From contig VLJF02000046.1 in NCBI GenBank assembly GCA_008360975.2, positions 1,984,001-2,048,000 of the forward strand: a stretch of DNA of 64,000 bases, in the 5' to 3' direction. This stretch comes from Lichenostomus cassidix. Its lineage: Eukaryota > Chordata > Aves > Passeriformes > Meliphagidae. Position 1 is the first letter of the stretch. The number at the start of each line of letters is the position of its first letter. A program made the position numbers and the translations under genes. This document shows, one piece after another, positions 33,703 to 44,526 of the stretch. Below the pieces are notes generated by a model. The model saw only the letters and a list, made by a program, of their open reading frames with translations. It made no database searches and was not told the origin of the DNA.

Positions 33703-35574
33703 ATGAAAACCTCATTAAGTGGTACTATGCTGAGTATACCCTGGTTTGGTTGGCACATAATTGTGACCACATTTTTCCCATTTGCAGCTCCCTACCTAAA
33801 CATGGGTCCTATAACTAAGGTTATTGTGGCTGTCATCCAGTTTGCACAATGGGCCAATAGGGTGAAGAACTTCTGGATCTTTCAGTTCATTTTAACGGCA
33901 GGCACATGGCTACAGTTTTTTGACACCGTCAGTACATGTTTTTGGAGTTTATTTGGTAATGGTACCTTTTGTGAGGAGATAACACCAGGAGAAGGTTTCT
34001 CTCAACCTTTTATTTATTACTTTGGGCCTACTCAACTAATGCTCGAAAGGTTTGCAAATTCTCTAAATGCTTATGATATCATACAGTGCCTGGTGTTGCT
34101 GTGGCTGATAGGTTTATCCTACCTTGCATTCCGGGATAAGGTGAAAATACCCTGGGTAACCATTCCAACACCTGTGCCAGGGAATAGGGATGCAGCCACA
34201 GAGCCCAAGGCTGTCGCAGAGCCTGGGGATACCCCACAGCCTGACTCTGTCCAACAGCCTGCCTCAGAAACAAACCGTCCAGAATGGGTGGGGGTGCTAG
34301 TGGAGGAGATGATACACAGAATACACCAGCTGCTGAAGGAATACATCTCCCTAGCAGGTGTAAAACCCTCTCCTCGCCCCAAAGGGAAAGAGTCTGATGG
34401 TGCAGCAGTGGAACCCACAGATGTTACGACCATCCAGGTTCCAGCTGAATCCCAAGAGCAGCCACAGCCAGCCAAAGTTGCCCCTCTGGTGCGTACAAAG
34501 TATAAGACCAAATCAGTCCGCCCAGTTACTGATGATGGGGAGCCATTGCCCTCACAACCAGCAGTAGAATCTGAGCCCATAATCATCACTGAGTCCTTCA
34601 ACTTTGATACTCTCCGTAATCTGCGAGATGATGTTAAGAGACGGACGCACGAAGCTTTCCTAACCTGGTTACTTCGAGTTTGGGACCTTATGAGCCGAGG
34701 AGTGCAACTGGATAATAATGAAGCAAGGAATTTGGGACCCTTGGCCCAAGACCCGGCTGTTGACAAAGTGTTTGCAAGGGAGACAGGGCCCCTTTCTCTC
34801 TGGGAGAAGCTTTTAATGGGTGTAAGAGAGAAGTTTGACAACAAAGACCAAATGCAGGATCCCTACCGTAAATTGACCTGGAAGACCATTGAGGAAGGGA
34901 TCCAACGGCTGAGAGAAGCAGCCATAATGGAGATGCTCTTTGGGGGGGATGGACAGCACGAAAATCACCCTGATAAGGTCAGGTGCACCACGCCAATGAT
35001 GTGGAGCTTTATAAGGCGAGGGCCAGACCATCATGCCCCTTTCCTTGCAACTATTAATGTTGCTGGCAATCGAGAGACGGTGGGTTCAATAGTTGACAGG
35101 CTCAGGTATTATGCAAGTGTGATCAGTGACCCAACGCAAGCTCAGGTCTCTGCTGTGGTTAAAGACCTCAGGAAGGAGATTAAAGAGGAGATGAAGGACC
35201 TGAGGGAGGAAATTAGGGACGAGATGAGGAGGATCAATGTGGCACCAGTGAGAGTCACAGGCCCCAATACCAGAGCCCGACGTCCCCCAGCTAGAGAGAG
35301 AGGGTACACCCCACGAGCTGAGTTGTGGTTTTTTTTGCATGACCATAGGGAAGACATGAGGAGGTGGGATGGGAAGCCCACTACTGCCCTGGCAGCACGG
35401 GTGCGTCAGCTTAAGGAGAGAAATGCTGGCCGAGGGGGCTCTGCCAAAGCGAAGGTAGCCTCAGCTTCCCGTGGCCGACCTGCTAGGTACAATAGAAGGG
35501 AAGATGATGAGTCAGATCCCCTTGAAGGAACCTCTGAAATGTATGACCAGGAAGGGAATGATGACCAGTGCTAG
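33703..35574 (+). CDS. gag: Endogenous retrovirus gag-like ORF, uninterrupted
   Basis: This is a structural polyprotein of an endogenous ERVL-like element. The frame is open upstream into the primer site; I take the first ATG, 33703 (33727 is the alternative), giving 623 residues. Residues 1-145 are strongly hydrophobic, with likely membrane segments at about 12-32, 57-84 and 125-143 and a weak one at 37-51. 150-300 is Pro/Ser/Thr-rich linker. 305-480 looks like the capsid part of avian ERVL-type gag (motifs FLTWLLRVWD, SLWEKLL, MMWSFIRR). 487-511 is a charged coiled coil. The C-terminus (523-614) is Arg/Gly-rich, without a CCHC zinc knuckle, as in foamy viruses. The ORF ends with TAG, and pol follows in the same frame. 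The open state does not prove expression. Confidence 0.85.
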   Translation: MKTSLSGTMLSIPWFGWHIIVTTFFPFAAPYLNMGPITKVIVAVIQFAQWANRVKNFWIFQFILTAGTWLQFFDTVSTCFWSLFGNGTFCEEITPGEGFSQPFIYYFGPTQLMLERFANSLNAYDIIQCLVLLWLIGLSYLAFRDKVKIPWVTIPTPVPGNRDAATEPKAVAEPGDTPQPDSVQQPASETNRPEWVGVLVEEMIHRIHQLLKEYISLAGVKPSPRPKGKESDGAAVEPTDVTTIQVPAESQEQPQPAKVAPLVRTKYKTKSVRPVTDDGEPLPSQPAVESEPIIITESFNFDTLRNLRDDVKRRTHEAFLTWLLRVWDLMSRGVQLDNNEARNLGPLAQDPAVDKVFARETGPLSLWEKLLMGVREKFDNKDQMQDPYRKLTWKTIEEGIQRLREAAIMEMLFGGDGQHENHPDKVRCTTPMMWSFIRRGPDHHAPFLATINVAGNRETVGSIVDRLRYYASVISDPTQAQVSAVVKDLRKEIKEEMKDLREEIRDEMRRINVAPVRVTGPNTRARRPPARERGYTPRAELWFFLHDHREDMRRWDGKPTTALAARVRQLKERNAGRGGSAKAKVASASRGRPARYNRREDDESDPLEGTSEMYDQEGNDDQC

Positions 35575-38500
35575 AGGGGCCCTGCCTCTAGCCAGGTAGA
35601 GGTACGGGAAAACCGTGTTTTTTGGACTGTGTGGATTCGATGGCCTGGCGCATCAGAGCCACAAAAATATGAAGCACTAGTTGATACAAGTGCGCAGTGT
35701 ACCCTAATGCCATCGGGACTTACGGGAGCAGAATCTATTTCTATTGCTGGCGTGACGGGGGGATCACAGCAGTTGACCCTGGTTGAAGCCGAGGTGAGCC
35801 TGACGAGGAGGGAGTGGCAAAAACATCCCATTGTGACTGGTCCAGAGGCTCCATGTATTCTGAGCATAGACTTCCTCCGTAACGGCTATTTCAAAAACCC
35901 GAAAAGACTCAAGTGGGCTTTTGGAATAGCTGCTGTCGAGGCAGAGGGCGTGAGGCAATTGAACACCTTGCCTGGACTATCAGAGAACCCTTCTGCAGTC
36001 GGACTTTTGAAGGTGGAGGACCAAAAAGTACCAATTGCCACCTTGACAGTGCACCGCCGGCAATACAGGACTAATCGAGATGCTGTGGTTCCCATCCACA
36101 AGATGATCCGTGAGCTGGAGAGCCAAGGGGTGGTCAGCAAGGCCCACTCATCCTTTAACAGCCCCATCTGGCCTGTGCGCAAATCTGACGGAGAATGGAG
36201 ATTGACTGTGGACTATCGTGCCTTGAATGAGGTGACTCCACCTCTGAGTGCTGCTGTGCCAGACATGCTGGAGCTCCAGTATGAGCTAGAGTCCAAGACA
36301 GCAAAGTGGTATGCCACTATTGACATTGCAAATGCATTTTTCTCCATTCCTCTGGCAGCAGAGTGCAGACCTCAGTTTGCTTTCACCTGGAGGGGCGTGC
36401 AGTATACCTGGAACCGACTGCCCCAGGGGTAGAAGCACAGTCCCACCATCTGCCATGGACTGATCCAGGCCACTCTGGAAAAGGGTGAGGCTCCAGAACA
36501 TCTGCAGTACATCGACGACATCATTGTGTGGGGGAGCACAGCGGAAGAAGTGTTTGAGAAAGGAGAGAAAATCATCCAAATTCTCCTGGAAGCCGGCTTC
36601 GCCATCAAGAAGAGCAAAGTCAAAGGACCTGCCCAAGAGATCCCGTTCCTAGGAGTGAAGTGGCAAGATGGCCGACGTCAGATTCCTACCGAAGTCATCA
36701 ACAAGATCACAGCGATGTCCCCACCAACCAACAAGAAGGAGACACAAGCTTTCCTAGGCGCCATAGGTTTCTGGAGGATGCATATCCCTGAGTACAGCCA
36801 AATTGTGAGTCCTCTCTACCTGGTGACACGCAAGAAGAACGATTTCCACTGGGGCCCTGAACAGCAACAAGCCTTTGCTCAGATCAAGCAAGAGATCACT
36901 CATGCAGTAGCCCTTGGCCCAGTCAGGACAGGACCAGAAGTGAAAAATGTGCTCTACTCTGCAGCCGGGGGAAATGGTCTGTCCTGGAGCCTGTGGCAAA
37001 AAGTGCCTGGCGAAACTCGAGGTCGACCACTGGGATTCTAGAGCCGAAGTTACAGAGGGTCTGAAGCCAACTATACTCCCACCAAGAAGGAAATCCTAGC
37101 AGCCTATGAAGGTGTCCAAGCCGCCTCAGAGGTAATTGATACGGAAGCCCAACTTCTCCTTGCACCCCGACTGCCAGTGCTGGGGTGGATGTTCAAGAGA
37201 AAGGTTCCCTCAACCCACCATGCCACCGATGCCACGTGGAGCAAATGGATTGCTCTCATCACACAGCGCGCCCGTATTGGAAACGCGAATCGCCCTGGGA
37301 TCTTAGAAATAATTACAAATTGGCCCGAAGGTAAAGACTTTGGCCTCACGGATGAAGAAGAGCAGGAACAAGTGACTCGCACAGAGGAAGCTCCACCTTA
37401 CAACCAACTGCCACAAGATGAAACACGCTACGCTCTGTTCACTGATGGTTCCTGTCGTATTGTGAGGGCAAATAGGAAGTGGAAAGCAGCTGTATAGAGC
37501 CCCACCCGACGGGTCGCAGAGGCTACAAAAGGAGAGGGGGGATCGAGTCAACTTGCTGAACTCAAAGCCGTTCAGCTGGCCCTGGACATTGCTGAAAGAG
37601 AGAAGTGGCCAAAGCTTTACCTCTACACTGATTCATGGATGGTAGCCAATGCTCTATGGGGTTGGCTGGAAAAGTAGAAGAAAGCCAGCTGGCAGCGTAG
37701 AGGAAGACCAATCTGGGCTGCTGATAAATGGCGGGACATTACCGCTAGGGTGGAGAAACTACCTGTGAAAGTCCGTCATGTAGATGCCCATGTCCCCAAG
37801 AGCCGAGCTAATGAGAAACACCGAAACAACGAACAGGTGGATAAAGCTGCAAAGATAAAAGTGTCACAAATAGATTTGGATTGGCAACACAAGGGGGAGC
37901 TGTTCCTAGCTCGATGGGCCCATGATGCCTCAGGTCATCAGGGCAGAGATGCCACCTATAAGTTGGCACGAGACCAAGGGGTGGATCTAACCATGAACTG
38001 TATCTCCCAGGTAATCCATAATTGTGAGACGTGTGCTGCCATCAAGCAAGCCAAGCAGGTGAAACCCCTGTGGTATGGTGGAAGGTGGTCTAAATATAAG
38101 TATGGAGAGGCCTGGCAGATCAATTACATCACACTGCCTCAAACCCGTCATGGCAAGCGCTATGTGCTCACAATGATAGAAGCCACCACGGGGTGGCTGG
38201 AAACCTACCCTGTGCCTCACGCCACTGCCCGTAACACCATCCTGGGCCTTGAAAATCAAGTCCTGTGGAGGCATGGTACCCCTGAGAGAATTAAATCAGA
38301 CAACGAGACTCATTTTAAAAATAGCCTCATAAACACCTGGGCTAGGGAACATGGCATTGAGTGGGTGTACCACATTCCTTATCATGCACCTGCTGCTGGC
38401 AAAGTGGAGCGATGCAATGGTCTGCTAAAAACCACCTTGAAAGCTTTAGGCGGGGGGACTTTTAAAAGTTGGGAACAACATTTAGCCAAGGCCACCTGAC

Positions 38501-38757
38501 TAGTTAACACCCGAGGTTCCACCAACCGAGCTGGCCCTGCTCAATCTAAACCCCTGCAAACAGCAGACGGGGATAAAGTTCCAGTGGTACACATGAGAGG
38601 CATGCTAGGGAAAACTGTTTGAATTGATTCTACCTCAGGCAAAAACAGACCCACCCGTGGGATTGTTTTCGCTCAGGGTCCAGGGTGTACCTGGTGGGTG
38701 ATGCAAAAGGATGGAGAAGTACGATGCATACCTCAGGGAGACCTTAGTTGGGGTTGA
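35575..38757 (+). pseudogene. pol: Endogenous retrovirus pol-like region, broken by in-frame stops
   Basis: Read in the same frame as gag with no indel. Order: protease (active site at 35683 reads DTS, not DTG), reverse transcriptase (LPQG just before 36430; YIDD at 36508-36519), RNase H (FTDGS around 37438-37452, TDSW near 37630), integrase zinc site (His at 37921 and 37936, Cys at 38023 and 38032) and catalytic core. The first core Asp is replaced by Asn (38122); the second Asp (38299) and the Glu (38407) are present with the D-35-E spacing. Stops: TAG at 36430, 37039, 37495, 37675; TGA at 38497, 38620 and the last at 38755. The enzyme cannot be made intact. No env lies between pol and the 3' LTR, as in ERVL. 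Confidence 0.9.
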
Positions 38758-38894
38758 ATTGTCCATAACACTGTGCGTGTATCCATATCTGTATGTATAT
38801 ATGTATGTAATTAGAGTAATGCATGTGTGTATATAATCTAAATGTTTAAGCTCAATGTAACGTGTTGGAATGGGAAAAAATTCGGGGTGGATTA
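38758..38894 (+). other. Short 3' untranslated part of the provirus
   Basis: 137 bp without env. A purine-rich stretch near 38868-38890 (GGAATGGGAAAAAATTCGGG) may be the polypurine tract. Confidence 0.5.
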
Positions 38895-39634
38895 TGTTGG
38901 GGGTTGAGAATTCCTTCCCATTCCTGTTGCCAGGCAACAAATGGTCTGATGTTCGGAGCGATCAAGCCTTTTGTAAAAGACAATGGCTAGGTTTTGGGCA
39001 GGGCTAGGTAAGGGAGAGCCTGCTGGGGAACACTCTCTCTCGTGGTTCGGACGCTGAGGGGAGAGGCTGCTGCCTCCTGGCTTTCCACCTGCTACCAGAG
39101 GAGATCCAACTGTGCCCTGTTTCTCTTCCCTCCTGGCTGGAAATTCTCGCTGGCCGGAGAGAGAGAGAGAGCGCCCGCTCCTGTTGCCCTGTTCCCTCGC
39201 TGCCCTGAGCTGTTCCTGCTGCGCTGCGTGTTTCTCAGCCCATCCGCCATTGCAGTTGCCAGACAGTAACCTGACCCTGCGCCACAGCACCACCTACAGC
39301 CGCTCGGGAGTCATCGCACCTGCCCTGGCCGGCCGGGAGCTCAACAGCGCCCCTGCTGCTTGCAACCGTGATTACACCACACAGGAGAAAGTTCAGCAGC
39401 TCACGTTATCTGCTGTTTGGTTTTCTGGTTCTAGTTGTGGTTTGCTATTATTGTTAATGTTTGTTTATAGATACTAGTAAAAAACTGATACTCCTTTTTC
39501 CCATACCTTTGCCTGAAAGCCCTTGATTTATTAAATTAAATAATTCGGAGGGAGGAGGGGAAGGAAAATCACATCCTCTGCTCTAAAGGAGGGTTCAACC
39601 TCTCTTGGCAGACACCTGTCTTTCAAACCAAGAC
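38895..39634 (+). mobile_element. 3' LTR of the ERVL/foamy-like provirus
   Basis: 740 bp from TGTTGGGGGTTGAG to CAAACCAAGACA. It lacks about 175 bp present in the LTR at 3209-3840, and differs from the 5' LTR at about 5 percent of compared sites, many of them G in the 5' and A in the 3' copy. Confidence 0.9.
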
Positions 39635-39824
39635 ACTGAGAAAAACATGATAAAAAAAAGACAAAACTAATAAAAATAGGAGTAATTAGAATAAAGAGGG
39701 AGAAATCAATACCAATAGAGGCTAATTAATTAATGAAGGGAATTGCGATACTTAGAACCAATGAATACTAATTTATTTGGTTTCTAAAAATGTATCCATT
39801 TTTTAATATAAAAATAATAGAAAA
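39635..39824. other. AT-rich spacer
   Basis: About 190 bp of A-rich sequence with no gene. Confidence 0.5.
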
Positions 39825-40640
39825 CAACACAGGTGACACGGAGGTGACACAGGTGACACATAGGTGACACTTTGGGGACACAGAGGTGACACTGAGGTGA
39901 CACACAGGTGACATTGGGGACACTCAGGTTACCCATGTGACACTGAGGTTACCCAGGTGACACTTTGGGGACACACTGGTGACATTGGGGACACTTTGGG
40001 GGACACACAGGTGACACTTTGGGGACACTGGTGACATTGGGGACACTCAGGTGACCCACGTGACACTGAGGAGACCCAAGTGACACACAGGTGACAGACA
40101 AATGGCACTGGGGACACTTTGAGGACACTCAGGTGACACTCACTGAGCAGCACAAGGATTCCAAGCTCACTGAGGTGACACAGGTGACACTGGGGACACT
40201 TTGGTGACACACAGGTGACACACAGGTCACACTGAGGTGACACAGGTGACACACAGGTGACATTGGGGACACTTGGGAAACACACAGGTGACACTCAGGT
40301 GACATATGGGTAACACACAGGTGACACTTTGGGGACACTGGTGACATCTGGGACACTCAGGTGACACACAGGTGCCATTGGGGACACTTTGGGGACACAC
40401 AGGTGTCACACTTAGCTGACACGTTGGGGACACACAGCCCTTTGTGTCCAAGGTCCCTTTGTGACACAGTGAAGCATGGTCACCGTGGGATGGATCCGGG
40501 ACAGGGTGTCCAAGGGCCCTTTGTGACACGTCGTGACATAGGGGCTGGTGACACCTGTGCTGGTGACTTAGGTGCTGGTGACACAGGCCCTTGTGACACG
40601 TTGTGACATAGGTGCTGGCAACGACGCAGCCAAGCCACAG
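39825..40640 (+). repeat. GGTGACACA minisatellite
   Basis: Up to about 40440: irregular copies of CAGGTGACACTTTGGGGACA. From 40500 to 40620: a longer unit with GTGACACGTTGTGACATAGG. The minus-strand frames rich in Cys, Val, Ser and Pro are repeat products. Confidence 0.9.
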
Positions 40641-40829
40641 TGCTCGGAGCACGCGACGGGACAGGACGGGACAGAGCGGTGTCGTGAGGAGCCCCTGCAC
40701 AGCACACTCGTTCCTTGCTGACCCAGAGCTGTTCCGAGGCGTTTCTCCTGCAGGTGACCTCGTGGCCAGACCACAGGACTTGGTGACCCGTGGCCTGTCA
40801 CAGTCCACTTACAAGCAGACAGACATGTG
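40641..40829. other. Short spacer without gene
   Basis: Nothing recognised. Confidence 0.4.
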
Positions 40830-41480
40830 ATGGTTCATACCAGCTGTGATCTCAGAATGCAAAAGGAAAAGAAAACACAAAAATCCAACAAGTCAAGGGA
40901 GTTAAATTTCAATCCAAAGAGGAACTGTATTAATTTAGCCCACAAAGTGGCCTGTGATAGAGAGAGAGAGAAAACTGGGGAAAGATAGGGAAAAAAGGGA
41001 AGCATAGGGGACTATAGCTACCACAGATGTCCAGCATCTTTGGGGGTCCCATCCAGAAGGTGTTCCTCTGCCTCTGCATTGATAGATGTGATCTCACAGT
41101 GGGGAAGATCTTCAGAGTTCAGCCACTCCAGGGCTGTCTTTTATGCTAGTCCATACACCTGGTCCCTCCTTGCCACCCTCCTTTGCTCCCCTTAATTCCT
41201 GTGGAGATTTGCCAAACTCCACCTGGCAGGGCCAAGGGAGGAGTGTCTGAGGCATGGTCAGCTTTGGAGGCAGGTTTTTCACAAGAGTGAATAATGGGTG
41301 TCAGGGTGACAGGAGCAAAGCCTTTGTCACACACCAGCTTTGGCAGCACAAGGCCTTTGTTCTGTACCAGCTCAGCCAGGGGCAAAGCACTCGTTCTGTA
41401 CCAGCTCTGGGAGGTACAAAGCATTCTCTGTGTAAGTCCTGCACCTGTGGTTTCTGATGGGAAATGTTGAGACAGAACTC
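40830..41480 (-). mobile_element. LTR-like unit 1 of a tandem retroviral array (minus strand)
   Basis: The part from 41080 on is repeated at 43590 and 46285. On the minus strand a TATA-like CATAAAAG lies at 41141-41148. Only this copy continues leftward to about 40830, so it appears to be the most complete LTR of the array. Confidence 0.65.
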
Positions 41481-41942
41481 AATTCTCTGATCGACCCTCA
41501 CAGCACCCGGTGGCTCAACATTTATCTTCGGGACCAGTTGTCGTCTTCTGGGTGAGTTGTCTTCTTCAGGATGAGTTGTCTTCTGGATGAGTTGTCTTCT
41601 GGTTTTGTGATGAGTTGTCTTCAGAAGCACATGGTGGTAACACTAAGGAAGGGGGAAGGGGAGAGAAGGGAAGGAAGGGAAACAAGACAGGAAAGATTTT
41701 TATGTTACTTTTTGCCATGCAGCTTGCTCAATATGAATCAATGTAAAATCAGATTTCAGAATTTGGTGGGAAGTGACTGCAGCTAAATAAGAGAAGTCAC
41801 ACCCCCTGATTTCAGTAACATTACAAACACAAAAATTCGTATGATTACTAGTATAAGCTAATACATTTCTTACTGTGATATTACTACAAGGAGCTCTTAT
41901 GCATACACAACCTTTGTAATATAAATTATTACAGTTTTAGGG
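41481..41942 (-). repeat. Array spacer with GATGAGTTGTCTTCTG tandem copies
   Basis: 41540-41630 holds four or five copies of a 14-20 bp GAGTTGTCTTCTGG unit, followed by a purine-rich run at 41646-41690. The same block is present nearly unchanged at 44078-44230. Confidence 0.75.
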
Positions 41943-43568
41943 TTAATTTCCTTCATAATGGCAAACTTTTTGGTCAGTGTCTAAATAAAAATCTCGTGTT
42001 CTGATGGTGTTATTTTCACAGATAATTCCTAGTTGTTCCCCCACAATGCAGGATTCCAGGTCTATCATTTGCCATTTATCATTCACCTTTTGGGCCCATG
42101 CTCTATGCTCGAAAGGATAGAGTATAGTTCCATTGTGGTTCAAGCCTAATGTGAAAACAGGATAAATCAAAGATACTGAAGCATTGTGAATAGTTAATAC
42201 ATAAGCTGTAACAGTGTTATTAACATGATTATAGGTAAAATTTACCAACTTCCACCAAGATTGGAGGTTCTTTTCAAAATTGTTAGCCCTATCCCAAATT
42301 ATTTTTCGGATTTCTGTAGGAAAAATGCCTTCTTAAAGGCTGTTGCATTTTTGTCAGATCAAAAGTTGCAGTAGCCAATTTATTCAATAATACCTCCTAA
42401 TCAATGCTATTTAGAACCCCCAATCTAGTTCCTAAAAACACCAGTCAGGTCTCTCGATATTCATCTCCAGGAAAAAGGGAGCAACCTTTCTGAGAGACCA
42501 TTCTGGTTTAAATAATATTTGTTGTTGGCTGGTGTTTCCAATTACAAATAGTATTGAAGACCAGGTTCTACTTTTCTGCATCCCACTTGAATTTTTTCAT
42601 CAATGATACCAGGCAGGGTTCTAACCCACACATTTTTATCCCAGACCCACTCATTTTTATCCCAGACCCACTCATTTTTTTCTCAGACCCATTCAGATGA
42701 ATGGTAAACTTCGTCATCATATGAGGGCTTGAGACCAAGGCCATTCATTAGTATTTTGGTTATGGGTAGGAGGTGCAATGTAGAAAAGTATGAGCAACCT
42801 AATCAAAATTTTGTAGACCATTTTCAGATTTAGGTCTTCAATTCTTATTAATATTTCTTCTGAAAAAAATCTTAAAGTCCCACGGGGTTCTCCTGCAAAA
42901 ACAAAAGTAGAAAACTTGCCTGTTTCAGGCAAAAAGGAATTAAAATGAAGGAACAATAAACCAGGCATTTACTGTTTGGTGTTGGGAAAAAGGAGGGGCC
43001 ACCCGGATGACTGAGGCAGGTTTATCTTGGCTGATATCCAGACTCTCTGTTTCTTGGATAGAAAGGTTTTTTGAGGCTCCTTCAATTTGTGCATCGACTT
43101 CAATGAAAGCCAGCCTTGCTGCAAACAAACCTTTCTCCCAAGCAGTATAGCTTTTCTCAGTATCCTTAAAACTGCGGGAATAAAATCCCACAGTAGCTGT
43201 GATTAAACAAATCTCCTTTTTCTGTTTTAGTGAGCTGTTTAATATAGATCCATTCTCCATTTCCCTGCCCATGACTAGGAAATGGAGATCCTAGTCTCCC
43301 TGTTTTGGGGAAAAAAGTTTGCTTTGATGTCTTGTCTGCACCATCCACAAAAGGGGGCAGAAGCTGCGACAGGTGAACTTTCTTTCACAGAGGAAAAGGA
43401 ATATGGTTTTGGCACATGCCACTGGGTTACCAGTTTGCTCAATTTATCTAAAGGTAAACGATCCAATAAATCTTTAGGAATTGCTTTTTTAAGTCCTAAA
43501 GTACTTAAAGGGCCACCAATCAAGTTGGACCAAAAGGGGTTTAGGTTGTGACTGTTCCTTGGCAACAT
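41943..43568 (-). pseudogene. env: Retroviral env-like remnant, array unit 1
   Basis: Minus-strand pieces in different frames (43275-43568, 42940-43272, 42717-42968, 41943-42248) follow the order of the second copy. The first has an N-terminal leader-like segment (KLSKLVTQW). The last has several N-glycosylation sites (NFT, NNT, NAS, NGT) and Cys-rich surface-subunit character, ending DQKVCHYEG. I judge it a class II (betaretrovirus-like) envelope from memory of the family; the class is uncertain. It is broken by frameshifts and stops, and no transmembrane subunit is seen. No function is expected. Confidence 0.55.
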
Positions 43569-43579
43569 CTGCAGTTTTG

Positions 43580-44077
43580 CTGGGGCAGAGCAGTAGGCGT
43601 TCCTCTGCCTCTGTGTCGATCAATGTGATCTCACGGTGGGGAAGATCTGCAGAGTTCAGTCATTCCAGAGCTGTCTTTCATGCTAGTCCATACACCTGGT
43701 CCCTCCTTGTGACCCACCTTTGCTCCCCCTTAATTCCTGTGGAGATTTGCCAAACTCCACCTGGCAGGGCCAAGGGAGGAGTGTCCGAGGCATGGTCAGC
43801 TTTGGAGGCAGGTTTTTCACAAGAGTGAATAATGGGTGTCAGGGTGACAGGAGCAAAGCCTTTGTCACACACCAGCTTTGGCAGCACAAGGCCTTTGTTC
43901 TGTACCAGCTCAGCCAGGGGCAAAGCACTCGTTCTGTACCAGCTCTGGGAGGTACAAAGCATTCTCTGTGTAAGTCCTGCACCTGTGGTTTCTGATGGGA
44001 AATGTTGAGACAGAACTCAATTCTCTGATCGACCCTCACAGCACCCGGTGGCTCAACATTTATCTTCGGGACCAGTT
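43580..44077 (-). mobile_element. LTR-like unit 2 of the array
   Basis: Nearly identical to 41080-41540. On its left it joins the env start directly, without the leftward extension seen in unit 1, so part of the LTR and all of gag and pol are missing between them. Confidence 0.65.
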
Positions 44078-44394
44078 GTCGTCTTCTGGGTGAGTTGTCT
44101 TCTTCAGGATGAGTTGTCTTCTGGATGAGTTGTCTTCTGGTTTTGTGATGAGTTGTCTTCAGAAGCACATGGTGGTAACACTAAGGAAGGGGGAAGGGGA
44201 GAGAAGGGAAGGAAGGGAAACAAGACAGGAAAGATTTTTATGTTACTTTTTGCCATGCAGCTTGCTCAATATGAATCAATGTAAAATCAGATTTCAGAAT
44301 TTGGTGGGAAGTGACTGCAGCTAAATAAGAGAAGTCACACCCCCTGATTTCAGTAACATTACAAACACAAACATTTGTATGATTACAAATGCGA

Positions 44395-44490
44395 TAGCAT
44401 TTATAATAATATGTATACACATATATAATTTATCATATATCATATATAATATTATATCATATATAATTTATATATATATATACTATAAGC
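44395..44490. repeat. TATATAAT low-complexity tract
   Basis: About 95 bp of TATATAATTTATCATATAT-type sequence. It is absent from unit 1 at the matching place (41845), so it expanded after duplication. Confidence 0.85.
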
Positions 44491-44526
44491 TATTACATTT
44501 TCTACTGTGATATTACTACAAACAGT

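Noticed and set aside
34119..34844. 241-codon minus-strand frame
   Set aside because: Shadow of gag; the plus strand has capsid-like motifs.
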